64,000 nt of DNA, from assembly GCF_030272615.1 (NCBI RefSeq), contig NC_081410.1, positions 256,169,533 through 256,233,532 on the forward strand. Reading direction: 5' to 3'. Positions 23,141 to 35,929 of this stretch are shown piece after piece. This DNA comes from Cryptomeria japonica (Eukaryota; Streptophyta; Pinopsida; Cupressales; Cupressaceae). Positions within the stretch are counted from its first letter, which is position 1. Each line of letters begins with the position of its first letter. Position numbers and translations under genes: made by a program. Under the pieces are notes generated by a model, which worked only from the letters and a program-made list of their open reading frames with translations, was not told the DNA's origin and did no database searches.

Positions 23141-24850
23141 TGATAAAATAGGCATTGATTTGTTGTCTGTCCTTTCTCATATTTTTGACACTAATATCAT
23201 CCCTATGAAAAAAAATTTGAAGTCCTTTGTTACACTCAAGCTCTGAGTCAAGTTAATCCTTGTATTCCCATGACTGCATCTATGCCTATTGTGCCTACTT
23301 TAACATCTACTATCATGAATACTTCCACGCAAAATGTTAATCCTACACATATTAGTCAAGGGGGAAATGTTGCTAATCAAAACTCTTTGATTAATCCATG
23401 TGTGCGTCTTCTATTTGTAACCCAATCATCTCCCATACCTACATATCATAGTGTTCCACCTCCTTACTCTCAACCTCCACCTTCATTCAACAATGTTACT
23501 CCTCCATCCCAATCCAATATGTCCAATTTCAATCCATCCACCAAATAAACCATCAATAACATAGCCCAAAACATTTCATCCTTACAACAACAAATAGCTT
23601 CTTTGAACCAATCCAAGTTTAATGCACCCACATTTGATGTAGCAATCCCATTAACTGATAATATTGTTTTTATCATCCCTCAATTGGAGCTTTATAATGG
23701 ATAAGTGATCCCTTGATTCATATGAAAACATTCATACTTTGTGTAGTAATTTTTCTCATGGTCAAAGACTTTGTCTAAATTATTTACTAAAACATTTAGG
23801 GACAAAGCTTTGCAATGGCATTGTTCTTTTCCTCCTTATTCTATTCCATTTCAATAATTGTCTAATGCTTGCATTCAACAATTTCACGATAATATTGACC
23901 CTAAGATTACTTAAATTGATTTGATTCATTGTAAGCAAGGTCTTAAAGAAAAAGTGACTGATTTTATTGGTAGATATAAACATTTGTATTCTCAAATTTC
24001 TTATCCTATGCCTAATCAAGATGTTCAAAGAATTTTAATTTCTAATTTACAAAAAGACATTAGGGATAAGCTTCTCTTTTCTGAGTTTACTTCCTTTACG
24101 TAGTTGTGTGCAATGCTTCATAATTATCACCTTCAAGTGATTCAATTCAAATCATCTCCTTCAATGGCTCTGGTTGATAAGAATGAAAGTACTAAACAAT
24201 ATTTTGCAAATTTTAAATCGAACAAGAGATTCATCAAGTTCAATGACAACAACAATACCCAAGTAGTAGTTGCAACAATAGGTATGCCTCCTTTATCAAA
24301 GTACTTTAGAAAATAATTTACACCTCCCCCTAAGTCTTTGCATAGCATAATGACACAATTGTTGAATAAAAATGTGTTGAAACTTCCTCCCATCAAACCA
24401 ATTAATGATCCCAAAGCTTTTTGCCAATATCATCGTCAACCTAGTCATGACACTAAAAAGTGTTATTCCTTAAGGAGTAGAATTCAAGACCTTATTGATA
24501 ACAATACCATATTTTTAGCTGGCGTGAATGACAAAGGAAAGAAATTTGTAGCTCCTCCTAATCAAACTATTCAAATCTTTACTAGTCCTTTTCCTTCTCA
24601 TTCTACTAATACGATTGAGTCTAAGCATCTTGCATTTTCTCCCAATGACCTTGGCCCCAATTTTAACAATGTGGTGAATCTTGTTGATAAACCTATGCCT
24701 CCTAAGGACCTATGCATTACCTTTGATCCTAGAGAGACTATTGAAGCACCTGATTGCCCACTATATATCACTGCAAAGATCAAAGACAAATTCTCACAAG
24801 GAGTGCTCATTGATCCAATGTGTATGGGAAATGTGATAAGTGAAGAATAA
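23141..24850 (+). pseudogene. gag: inverted (antisense) gag copy within E3
   Basis: The same gag as 21349-23066 but on the plus strand. Matching landmarks: NPTHISQGGNVA near 23330, PPPYSQPPPSFNNVTPPSQ near 23455, LKEKVTDFIGRYKHLYSQ near 23940, CQYHRQPSHDTKKCYSLR near 24420 and GVLIDPMCMGNVISEE up to 24847. Homology to the minus-strand arm begins near 23141 and stops at about 24848, just after the protease active-site loop; beyond that the sequence is E3 leader. It has its own stops and frameshifts (near 23546, 23700 and 24103). It lies between the E3 5' LTR and the sense gag, so an E3 transcript contains both arms. Confidence 0.88.
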
Positions 24851-25062
24851 TCAAATCCTAAATAATAAATTCAAATTAGACAACCCACAAGCTAAATTTT
24901 AGAATTAAAAATTAGGGTTTTTGTGAAATTAACGTCTAAATTTTTTAAATTCAATTGGAAATTAAACTTGTAAATATAAATTTGAATTTGAAATGCATAA
25001 AAACTCATATTTGAGAACATAAATCAGAAAAAATAAAGTGTAAGATGTCAGGTTCACCAAAA
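24851..25062 (-). promoter_or_regulatory. E3 leader and PBS
   Basis: AT-rich leader of E3. Next to the LTR (25040-25062) the minus strand reads TTTTGGTGAACCTGACATC, which contains the TGG start expected of a PBS. I do not identify the primer tRNA. Confidence 0.6.
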
Positions 25063-25637
25063 TGTAATGGTGAAAATTAGGGTTTCCAAAATTAGATGTA
25101 TGAAAATTGCTAATATTTAGGCTTAGAGACCATTACATTAAAAAAGGTGTGAACCTAATAGATCTAGCCACAAATCAGCAAGTATAGGGTTGAGAGTTCT
25201 TATTAGATTCACTTTGAGGGTAGTTGTTTACCCTCTTTTAGCTTGAATGTTCAAATTACGGTAAATATTCTAGAATTAAAGTGGAAACACATGAACAGTG
25301 AGCTACAGTCATCAAATTGAGCCACAAACCTAGATCTGAGCAATGTAAGAGTGTTCAAATATGCTTGCAAAAGGAGCTCCTGAAATATCATGACCAGAAT
25401 GCTCATCGCTTTGGTCCTCTACACTTTTTCCCATCCAAAACAAAACCTGTTCGTCTCAATAAATAAAGCCAATTCTAAAGATAGCAGCTTCGTACCTATT
25501 TGTGTGCACATTAGAGAAGGGAAATAGGTTGGGAATAGGGGTTTTCCTTAGGTCAAACCCTATTTATGGAATCAACCATGAAATAGAAATGAAATGTAAT
25601 TGAATTGCATTAATGGAAATGATCTCCTTTTGAGGGA
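25063..25637 (-). repeat. 5' LTR of E3, 3' part
   Basis: It matches 11090-11650. It is broken at 25637 by E5; the TSD AGGGA (25633-25637) is repeated at 56480-56484, after which the LTR continues. Confidence 0.92.
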
Positions 25638-28600
25638 TGTTGGGACTTCAAAATATTTGTCTAATTTGAAGGCCCAGGTTCAAAATTTTGACTTTTGCAT
25701 TCAGAATGCACCCTGCACAATAAGCTCAAGTAGCACATTTTGGAAGCCTGTATTTTTGCACATATTGAATGTTATGCAAAATACTCTTGGTTGAATGTTA
25801 TTCACCTATTGAAGATTCCATGTGCCCATTTATGGCTAACCTAGATCAGTTCTGATGAGCTTTTGAAGTCTCCTTTGGAGGTCCAGAAGTTAAGGTTGTT
25901 GTTTGCACGTATTACACTTATGAGTAAGCCCTCTTTGAGGCATTGTATATTCATGCTAGTTGATAATTATGCTAAAATGATTGATTTTTATGTTTCTCTA
26001 TAATTTTTTGAAGCCCCATGCCAAGTGTCTTAGCCCCATGAATCAATTTGACAGATTTTCAAAGTTTATTCAGTTTGCAAAAAGTTCAGTTTTGCAAACT
26101 AGACCGTGTCAAAAAATAGTTTGCAGCCCTCTTTGTGAATTTTTATTTTACACCCAGTTTACCTGCACATCAAAGTGGTTTTACCCCATTTTGTTTTTCA
26201 AAATTATCTACTACTTTCTCAATTTGTATCTCACCAACTCATCATTTGATCAGTTTTTAAGACCCATTCAGAAAGAACTTTTTTAGGGTTAACAAGTAGT
26301 GCTTTCTAGATTTTCAGAGGAAACAACTTTGAAGGTTAATATTTTGCACATGTGACCTAATCGGGTCAAGACCTCTTGTGCACCAATTCAGGGTACCCAC
26401 ATGTGCTAGCGTGCCAAGTGCCAGCTCATGAGACAGAGGTTTGATATTTTTTAGATCAAGTTTTGAATGGCTATTTAACAAGTGCAGTTGCAGACAAGCC
26501 TGAGTGGGCAACTTTGCGGATTAAAATTTGATTATGGGGGCTACTCAGGTGTTTTTGGCCAAAGTTCAAAGTTGCAAAATGTCCAGTTTGATGATTGCAC
26601 TTTCAGTTTTCTCAAATTTAGAGCGCCTCTAGTCAAGGTATCGAATCATTTTCAATAGTCAATTGTTTAGAAATGAATTTTTTTTTAGTCGGGCCCACCA
26701 TAGGCCTTACCATTGATAAAACCTAGACAAGTGGATTTAGGCTTATTAAAAACAATGTATTATTTAAATAATTTAGATTTAAATAATACTATATGGGAAG
26801 TAATTCAAGTGAAAATTATATGGGGGCAACAGGAAGAATTTAAGCGAATCATCCTTTTGGTTTAAATATTAAATCATTCATCAAGAAGAAGTCAAGATAT
26901 TAAATCATTCTCCAAAGATTTCACAATGGCTGATTTTGATGAAAGTGGGGCATCTTAAATTTAGATCATTTTTAAAATGATTTATACTTTAAAAGAAATT
27001 TTTTATTTCCCATTGAATGATCATGGTGGGACCATAAGAGGGAAATGTAATATAGAATGGAACAAGACTTTGCAAATTTCCATGAAGAAATATTAAAAAT
27101 CTCATAAGTTGTTTCATCCCACAAAGAATCATGCACAAATTGAAGGGATACGTGAGATAGCGGGGAAGGAGAGGGCTAATCATTTTCTTATCCTGCAATT
27201 CCTCCATGATAAATAGAATGAGCTTGTGGGACAACATGGAGAGGGGTGGAGTTGGATCGTCCCACCACCCCACAGTCTAAGAGCAAAGGGGAGAAATATT
27301 GTGCGAGGTAAAATAGGGGGCATGAGTGGAATCTCCCCGGCACTCCGCAGGATCAAACAGGGTTGAAGGAAGGTCATGCGGGGAAAAGATGAGCGCTAAA
27401 GAACTCATCTCCCGCCATCTTGTGCACACTCGTGAACATAAGTGAAAGCTTCATGGGGAAAACAAAGAGATTAGGGCAGAGGCTTAACACTGGTCAAAGA
27501 CAAGTGCTTAGGGTTATGGCATGGCAAATGGTGATTGATGCTAGTAATGGTGGATGTCTACACATGTGACTCTGATAAATGAATTTAATTAATACTTGGA
27601 GATCACAAAAGGTGACCACAATATGTGAGTATTGGGCATCAAGTGAAATGGAAAAATAATTTATCTGCTGCAAAATTTTCTCATGGCTTGCATACGGTTT
27701 TTCTTGCCATCATGTACAGGTTTGACATTTCAAAAGGAGGTTGCACATGATGGAACGGGCATGATTTAAAGATTATATTTGTATGAGATGGCTGAGAAAT
27801 AAACCCCAGTGTAGGCATGATCCTATTGAAAACAATGATTCTATCTAATGGATTGCCAGATAATTATTCATTACCTAACAAGTTGTAGTGATTAGAAATG
27901 GTTTGGTCTGATTGGGATGGACGTGGGAATCCTTTCCATTAAAGTATCCAGAATGCAGACAAGACATAAGGTAGCATTGATTTTATCCTAAATGAGCAGT
28001 CAATGTGTTATGCAGTGTGCCCTTTTTCCAAATCTTCCTTCTTGTGCGGATATTGGAATCATGAAATGGGGTGTTCTTGGGCATAATGAAATTCTTGCCA
28101 AGCATTGTGACTGTAGTTACCAAAGTCTAGCAAGAATTATGTAGAGGCATAGTATGTGGTGTTATAGTACAAGCAACGCATTCTTGTAATATAGTATTTC
28201 CAAGTTTCAAATTGATTCCTTTATGCTTTGGAACAGTTCATTCTTGATGTTGATCTGAGGGGCATGAATGCCATTGTATGTTTTGATTAAGCTCACTCGG
28301 TATATGAATAGTGATGTTGATAAAGTGTGACCTTTTCAAGGTACCAGAAATCGATGTAATATATGGTATGAGCATGATATCATTTCCAATGTTTGTAAAA
28401 CACAAGGAGAATGTTGCAACAAGTCCCAAAATGGAGTATGTCCAAAAAACGCAAATGGTAGGACAAAATTCTTATCAATGTCTTGACTACAATTAAAAGA
28501 TGTGTATTCTGCAGTATTTCCTAACTGCTCAAGGTGAACCTAGGTTAGAAATGGGTGTAAGTTATTACTTATGAATGAATCTATTACCACAAATTAGTGT

Positions 28601-30406
28601 AAATATTATAGCATTGAAGCACATGCTTTTCTCATGGAAATATTCACTAGAGAGTTATGCTGGAGTAAAAAGAAGCGAAAGCATTTTCACTAGTGTTAGT
28701 CAGCAACAGAGCATGGTGAAAGGATTTTCATCAAATCCTTAAATTACACATGAATTATTTTACCAGAAAGCATTTTGTTGTAGGAAAATTTATTGTGGGA
28801 AGGGGAGGTAAGTAGATTCCTCATCAAAAGGGATACGTTTTGCAGAATAATGAATTATTTTTATTGGTGGAAAGTGTCTTCACGCAAGTGAAGTGTTTCA
28901 CCACTGGAGGTGAAATTTCAATCCATAGTCAGGTGGTAAAAATGTACACAAAAAACTTCACCTATTCAAAGGGGAGAGTATCTTTCTAGGAAGAAAGCAT
29001 ACAAAAAATGACATCTCCTTTGAGAGAGATTTGCATCTTGGTTAATAGTAAGGAAGAGTAAAGGTTGTTTGACGGTATTATTTTTATTTAGCCAAATGTG
29101 TTATGCAGCAAGATGGATATTTTTCATCCTAGGGTGGTTATTTTTACACGTGCTAAAAAGGTGAATATGTCAATGAGAGGGTTTTCTATCACAAATTGAA
29201 ATATTTTATGAGTAGAAGGTGCAACAAGTGACAAGGCAGCGACAGACTCTTCTAGGGGAAAATTTAATTTTTTAGTCAAAAAGAAAAGTGGGCTCCTGGC
29301 ACAGAAATGACAGTAAACTAAAAGTAGAAAGTTTTGGAAAATGGGAAATATTGTGAAATTGACAAGTAACTATAGAAATGTTTTTCCAGATTTTTGAGAA
29401 ATCTTCAATAGGGGCAGAGCGCAGATTTGAAGATTTTAAAAAATTCAAAATGAAGAAGACATGTGTCATTTTGAAGATTCCTTTAGGGTTTTTTTTCTAG
29501 GTTTTCTTCTTTGCATACTTAATATTCTTTTCTCATCAAAAAACATCATTCTAAATGCAAGTTTTGTGAGTGTTGGGAGTAGGGCTTCCATGCACAGTTA
29601 TGAAATTAGTGTATGTTAGAGTTTTTTCTTCTCAACTTGTAACTGTTTTACTCAGAATAGTTTATGATCAACATGTAAATATGTTCTAAATATTTTGTTG
29701 AAGTTGTCTCTAGCATGTAAAAGCAAAATATTTTATGAAATATATGATCAAGAGTCATTTTATTTTTCCCCAACAAGCATGGTGTTCATTTCATTTTCTG
29801 CTTCTCTTCAAGGAGGAGATTAAAATGCTTAAAACAGGATCAGGAATAGTGACTGTCTACATGTAGGATCTCTAAGTCTGGCGAGAAATGAGATTTCAGT
29901 GGGTGTTAATGTAATGCAGTAATTCTTAGAAGGATCTGGTTATATGTTACTCTATTTGGGTTTGATTTTTACGTGTTGTGGGTTGACTATGCTGCCCTGA
30001 TTAGGTACAAGTCATGGGGTTTGCACCCAGGTTTTAGAATCATTCCTTTGTCAATATCTCTTTTACTTTTTGCATTAAGAGTAGGAGTAGTGTAGAAACA
30101 CAACCTCAATGAGTTCTTAGAAGCTTATAGACTAAGGTTATAGCCAAAACCAGGATTTTATCCATCTTCCTTAGTATCTTTTCATTGGGATGATCTACTA
30201 TAATCTGTAATGTCAAGAGTGTAAGAAGCTGAAAGTTGTTTAGACATTACATAGGTTGACCTGCCTTGGTCTCTTAGAGCCAAAAGTGCAGGAGATCTCA
30301 ATCTTGTTACTGAATCTCGTTCATTGGCTAAATCCTATTCCAAGTTTATTGATGAGTTAGTGGTAATTTCTCTAAGACTTAGAATCTATTGATTTGGGAA
30401 CCAGTA
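25638..30406 (+). repeat. 5' LTR of E5
   Basis: Partner of 51476-56479. It lacks two blocks present in the 3' copy, one of about 105 bp (3' copy near 52371-52480) and one of about 130 bp (near 55370-55500), which explains the length difference. Open frames inside (for example 28311-28496) occur in both LTRs but match no family that I recognise; I see no gene here. Confidence 0.93.
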
Positions 30407-30408
30407 GA

Positions 30409-30428
30409 TTGGCAACTCTGTTGGGGAA
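30409..30428 (+). promoter_or_regulatory. PBS of E5
   Basis: TTGGCAACTCTGTTGGGGAA follows the LTR end by two bases. E6 has the equivalent TTGGTGACTCTGCTAGGAG. Plant Tat/Ogre elements use a TTGGCGACTCT-type site, attributed to an arginine tRNA; the assignment for this copy is inference. Confidence 0.82.
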
Positions 30429-31095
30429 GAGTTGAAGAAAATCTTGTCAAAAGCTTATTGAGCCACCCATCAGTCTCTGGTTAGATGGTTTTCCAAGAGA
30501 AATCAAGTGACTCTGTTGATTAAGGAGAAGACCTAGAATGGTGAAATGCTTTGAATAGCTCTCTATTGTTCAAAAGTTTGTTCCTTTACAAGGAGGTGGC
30601 AACTCTATTCCTAAAGAACCCGATAATGAAAGAAGAAGAGCTCTAGATGTGAAGAGATCTTATTGAAGCAAGTTTTCCAGATCTTCTTCTTTTGGCTTGC
30701 CAAAGAATTTTTTGTGAAAACCATAATGTATCAATTCCTAAAATGAACCCTTATTAAGTGTCACAACACTAGTAGAGAGGGGAAATGTTAGTTTTCAGAT
30801 CTCATACTTCTCAGTTGTAAGTTTCAGTCATTGTTTTGTATCAAAATAAGTATGTCATGTTGTTAATAGGCTCATTCAAGAAGGTTTTAAGTCTAGTTTT
30901 TAGTCTTTTCGGTATTATTTATACTCAAGACCTTGTTGTAAAAGAAAAGTAGGCCATGAAATATGTAATTGCATTGTTTATATGAAATATGTAATTGCAT
31001 TGTTTAATTGCATAATGATTAATCAGCAACTTATTCAAAGCCCATGAAGAGAAGTTTGTATCCCTAAGAGATATAGACCTATAAATTTAAGTAAC
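30429..31095 (+). other. E5 leader with repeated PBS-like motifs
   Basis: Untranslated leader. GTGACTCTGTTGATTAAGGA at 30507 and AGGAGGTGGCAACTCTATTC at 30591 echo the PBS. An imperfect tandem duplication with a unit of about 30 bp (GAAATATGTAATTGCATTG) lies near 30957-31012. Confidence 0.7.
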
Positions 31096-31550
31096 ATTGA
31101 GGGATACCCACATCCTTTTCCCATTGAATTTAAGGATCAAGTTCCTTTGTTCCATGCACAAGAATCTAAATAAACACTACACCATGTCCAGACATTTTGT
31201 GGTTTTATTGAAGATTTTCAGTTTTGCAATGAGGACATTGTTATGAAGTTCTTTGTGAGAGCATTGAAGGATGGTTCAAAGGATTGGTATGAGAGTATGA
31301 CCACATAAAGTATACCATCTTGAGAGTGTTTCAAGAGCTTGTTCTTGCATGAATTTAGTGATAACGTTGAAGGTTATGGACAGCCCTTTAACTCTAAGAT
31401 TTTACCATCATATGAGGATGTGGTGTATGCACAAGATCAACATGAGTCAAGTGCTCAAAGCGTTTTTCATAATGTTAATGTCCTAGTTGTATCGGTCTAT
31501 TCTTTTCACCCTTGTGATCCATTTTATCAACCTCAAGTCACATTTTAGTG
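31096..31550 (+). pseudogene. gag: E5 gag remnant
   Basis: A plus-strand Gypsy gag core fragment: FPIEFKDQVPLFHAQESK, a stop, then FIEDFQFCNEDIVMKFFVRA near 31203-31262 and DGSKDWYESM, the hydrophobic-helix plus WYxxL-type signature of Gypsy gag, close to the E6 gag segment EDVFMKLFVQSL. A longer open frame follows (31339-31548, HEFSDNVEGYGQPFNSKILP). Stops at about 31172 and 31307. The coding region continues, weakly, to the E6 insertion point. Confidence 0.68.
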
Positions 31551-32726
31551 CAATCCAAGTCTGGTGAATCTAATGGTGTATGCTCAGCTGAACATGAAGA
31601 AACTAGAAGATGAACCACCATATCCATTGTTGTTAAGGTTCTTAAAGGCATTGTAGGTCATTCCCCTAAGCTTCATGCTTCAAGACTCGGAATGGATAGA
31701 CTTTTTATTGCAAATCTATGTTTTGGTTCCCAGAACCACATATTGGAAATCAAGGGGACTTGGAAAATCCCTAATTGATCCAATCAGCCTTGGCCAACAA
31801 ACAGGAATGGTCAAAGACCAAATTTCTCTGCACTTTAGGCTCCACGAGACCTAGGTGGGTATACCCAAATCTCCAAAGCATAAAGAGATTTCTTTATAGT
31901 GAATTTAAATTATTGAATCTAGCTATTTACAGGAATGACAAACAATTTCTTGCAACTATGCTTTATGATATTCTTTTAACTTGTTTTAATTTGAAAATTT
32001 AAGTATAATTGAATATGAATAAAAGTTATAACAGAATGTTGTTCGAACTTAGAGTAATTATGAAAGAACAAGGCAAGTAAAAACTAGTAGTGTATTTCTC
32101 TAGTGAGGACTTTGTGTACACTTGATTTATTTACATGAAACCAGTAGCAGGCCAGTACCTTATCTGACAATTTACATGTTACTTAATGGACAGATATTAG
32201 TAATCTTTAGAGACAGTGTGAAAAACAAAACTATCACTGCAATGACTTCAATGTATGCGATAAGAACATCAAAAATAATTTTTTTATCTTTATAACAATA
32301 GGTGATAAATCACTGCAACAAACCTTATTTAGATTTATCCAAAATATTTTAAATCATCAACATCATATAACATGAAAGGATATGAAGACGAAAACAATAA
32401 ATCTTGTATATTACTTTCTTGGAACAATGGGTGTACAAAAATTGAAAACTCACAGGTACTTCATGACACACACGCTTGCACAAAATAGATCTTCATTTCT
32501 ACAGACCTTGTTTTACATAACATAATTCATTCCAATAGATAATCTAAAAGATAGTAGTTCTACCTCCCTTTTGTCCCCCCTAGAAAACAAAATAACTCTC
32601 TCTATATATATGACTCAAAAGATATGAATGAAAGGACACACCCTTTCATTACTACAAACTAAAACTAACATAATCCTAACTATCCCTCTTAACTGCTATA
32701 ACTAAAACACATTACAATGACATAGA

Positions 32727-35652
32727 CTAAATCTTTCCATCCAGCTGCTGACCACATTTCTGGATATGCCGAAGATATCCTTCATCTTTATATGTGCAGG
32801 CATTGAAGATAATGTCTCTGACCACGATCTCTGTTGTAACAAAACTTTCAACATGTCCCCATGTTTCATTCATATCCAATGCATCCTCACGGGCAAGGCT
32901 AAGGGTTGAACTAAGTAGAGATTTGTATTCGGTAATCCAATAGTGTTTATCCTTCATAACCCCTGTATCATCTACCACGCCTGGAAATCCATGATTAACA
33001 ATCCCTTTACATTCCTCATATTCAATATTCAACTCTATTGTGAATCCTTAATGAGTATCAATTAGTTTTTTGATCTTATTGATCCTTTTGTCACTCAGTG
33101 TCTGATCCTACAGTAGCATGTTTAACCTATCAAGGATCCTCTGGTGCGACACTGTGTTATCCATGTTTCTCTGCTAGATAGTCCATAATTCTTCCAGTAT
33201 CTTCTGTAGATTTTTAAATCGTTTTGACAATAAGACACATGATGTGTCTGTCCTTATGCTATGCATTCTTTCCTTAATTTTTTTGTTTTCCTTGTGCAAT
33301 TCTTCCCACTTCTTTTTCAGTTTGGATTCATCTGCTATCTGGGGTACAGGTTGGCCCCTACTTCTCAAAAGTTCCTCATACAATTCGTTATACTGTCCTG
33401 CTTCTTTCACCAACATCTTCATCTGTGCTTTGTTTAGTTTTTAAATATCAACTCTTATATCTGTCGTGACCATGGGATCAACTTCACCAACCTTCAACTT
33501 CATCATGTGTCCAAAATCCTTGTCCGCATCTAAAATTTTTGGCCTCTTACTTGGGGGATAAAGGACCCACAAATGCATAGCCTCATCATCTGGATCATAT
33601 CTTGATCCAATGAAGATTTCATTCATGCCCTGAATGTCCAACTTGAAGTCCTTCTCTAAATGCAATAGGCTATCAAAAATAAAGGATGCACTAAGATTCC
33701 AGCCTGGAAAGAGGATAATTCTTGCCTCTACTAGAAGCAGCCTTCCTCTTTGAGCAATCATTCCTTCCACTTCTACATCAATAAAATCCTTCAGTCTCCT
33801 AAGCATCTTTGCCTCAATTTCTAGTGTTATATCAAGCATTGCTTCTCTTAGCCTTTTTCCTTTTAAATAATACAGGAAGGACTTAAATTCCTTCGATTTG
33901 ATGAACTCATCATCAGACACAAAAGAGGTATGCTCTTCTAACCTAACATATATGTCTGCATTCATCCTCACAATAGTTATGTCTTATTCTTTAGGCTCCT
34001 CCTCCCTTTCAGTCCTCTTGAATCTTGAAACAACCTCATTATCACCTGACTCACTATCAGCTTCTTCTTCTTCTCCCATCTCCTATAGTCTTTATCTTTT
34101 TTCTTCTAGTTTCTGGTTCAAATCTTGAATGATATGCATATCCTCCTTCGATTCCTTGTTCTTGAAGATATCCCAGGCTTCAACATGCCATGAAAATAAT
34201 CATCCATATTTTTCCCTTTTCTACTCTAGTAGATATAACCCTCTGGGTCATAATTCTTTCAGCTTGTTTTCTCATAGAGGTTATAATCTTCTATTAACCT
34301 ATTGTCAATTAGTTCATATGCCCTTGTAGATACATTAGTGAAATGACCAAAATGTAAAGTCATAGGCAAGAAAACTTGCTTGTGGGAACCCCCAAAATGC
34401 ATTACATTTGAGACACTCATTTGCTTACAATCTCTAGGTAGGCAATTCTGTCAGGTGCAGGCTTCCATAGCACATAAGCAGCTCCTTCGAATCAAAAAAC
34501 TCTAACATATGTGAAGTCTTGATATACATACCAATCACCCCAATTGTGATTCACCCTGGTATCCCCATGTTCATGGGGTCTAAGGAATCTTTTGATTTCT
34601 TCTGAAAATGACCCGTCAAAAGAGACTCCAAAAGCTTTGTATAAAGGTTGCACAAAAAATTCTTCAAATTTGATATAGTGAGATCTCATGAATCGAGAAT
34701 CCCACAGTGACACCCATAATTGAACAGGCTACTCATGTCCATCCTTTCCACGAACATTTAGCTTTAATTCCTTAGGCCATAGCCCCCTGAGTCGTCCATA
34801 AAACAAGACAATATGCATTAACAAAGAGTAAAACTTAAAAGATTTTCCAGGGTTATTATGAAGGCTTAAGAAACCCTCATGCATCTTGTCAACAATATAA
34901 GTAGCATAGTCTAATTGTCTTGGCTCATGCATCTGTGTGTCAGCAACAAGTACCAAAGGCTATACCCAAGCTACATCCGAAACTTCAACTCCTCCCACTT
35001 GTCTGCATGCCATATATGTACACTGCAAATATTGCCTGAAAATGTTAATGTCAAATGGGGGCCCATCTTCATCTATCAGCTTTCCTTTCTCAGCCTTATG
35101 CATGGCCAAATTCTACCCATTGTATACAGTGTCCATCTTTGTATACTCTTCTTCTAGTTTTCAAAAGACAGAGGCACGTCAGATTCGAGACCAAGACCAA
35201 AAACCTCCTGAATGGTGGCCACTGAAAGGTGGATGAATGCTTCGCTATTCAGCAATTGAATACATCTTTTTGTGGCATTGTAAGCCCTAGCCAATGTTTT
35301 CATCAATTGGACATTCATAAAGATGTTAGGAACCACAAGTTTACCCAATCCAGTTATCCATGGGTTTGAGATTGGGGTCGGTTTACTCCTCCTTGAATAA
35401 TGATACAACAACAACTCATGACCTCTAATCCTAGTCCAGACATCACCAATTTCCTTGAAATCATCTTCTAACTGGTCATGGATGGGCTGGTTAGCCTTAG
35501 ATCTCTGGGATTTGGCTTCTGGTGAATTCATTTGACCAATCATGTCTTGATTTAATTTCTGCCTATGTGCACCCTCTCCACCTTTAGACTTCTTCTAGAC
35601 ACTCTTAGAAATCGGTGACCTTTCTTTTTCCTTTTGAACTAGAGCCCTCCAT
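32727..35652 (-). pseudogene. LTR-embedded accessory ORF of E6, 3' LTR copy
   Basis: A degenerate frame of about 975 codons on the sense strand of the element, entirely inside the LTR. The start at 35652 is chosen because the partner copy has ATG at the same place followed by a Lys/Arg-rich head. In order: basic N-terminus; DQLEDDFKEIGDVWTRIRG (near 35470); a segment with NSEAFIHLSVATIQEVFGLG (near 35230); MHIVLFYGRLRGLWPKELKL (near 34800); DFTYVRVF (near 34500); a Glu/Lys-rich coiled-coil-like stretch (33971-33174, for example LKKKWEELHKENKKIKERM); and a C-terminal part ending at TAG 32727. No catalytic motif is visible. The second segment faintly recalls plant transposon-associated domains, but I cannot assign a family. 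Stops and two frame changes. Confidence 0.72.
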
Positions 35653-35929
35653 ATCTGAATACCTCAAACTTAACTGAAATTCAAAATTTTGTAGCTTAAT
35701 TTCGCTCCAATCTCTCTGTCTACTTCAATTTGCTATGCCAATTCCTTATACCAGCTTCAATATATAGATTTAATGCTTCAGGGGCATTTACTCAATTGAA
35801 ATGATGTTGTAATTTGCCTCATGTAAGAACAAACCTATCTATTGCTTGTATTTAATAATGGCAGGTGGATTTGTTAAGATCTGATTTTGAAATAGCTAGT
35901 CATCATAACTCCTCCTGATAATTCAATCA

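Noticed and set aside
23141-25637. Separate plus-strand Gypsy element with its own 3' LTR at 25063
   Set aside because: The LTR at 25063-25637 has the same orientation as 11090-12232, not the inverse, so it belongs to the minus-strand E3; the plus-strand gag is an inverted internal segment.
26989-27377. Minus-strand open frames in the E5 5' LTR
   Set aside because: The matching region of the 3' LTR keeps only a shortened frame (52931-53176). No motif; they are antisense to the element.
28311-28496. Open frame in the E5 5' LTR (and 54254-54481 in the 3' LTR) with a faint pentatricopeptide-like look
   Set aside because: The resemblance rests on a few scattered residues, no repeat periodicity is visible, and presence in both copies follows from LTR duplication.
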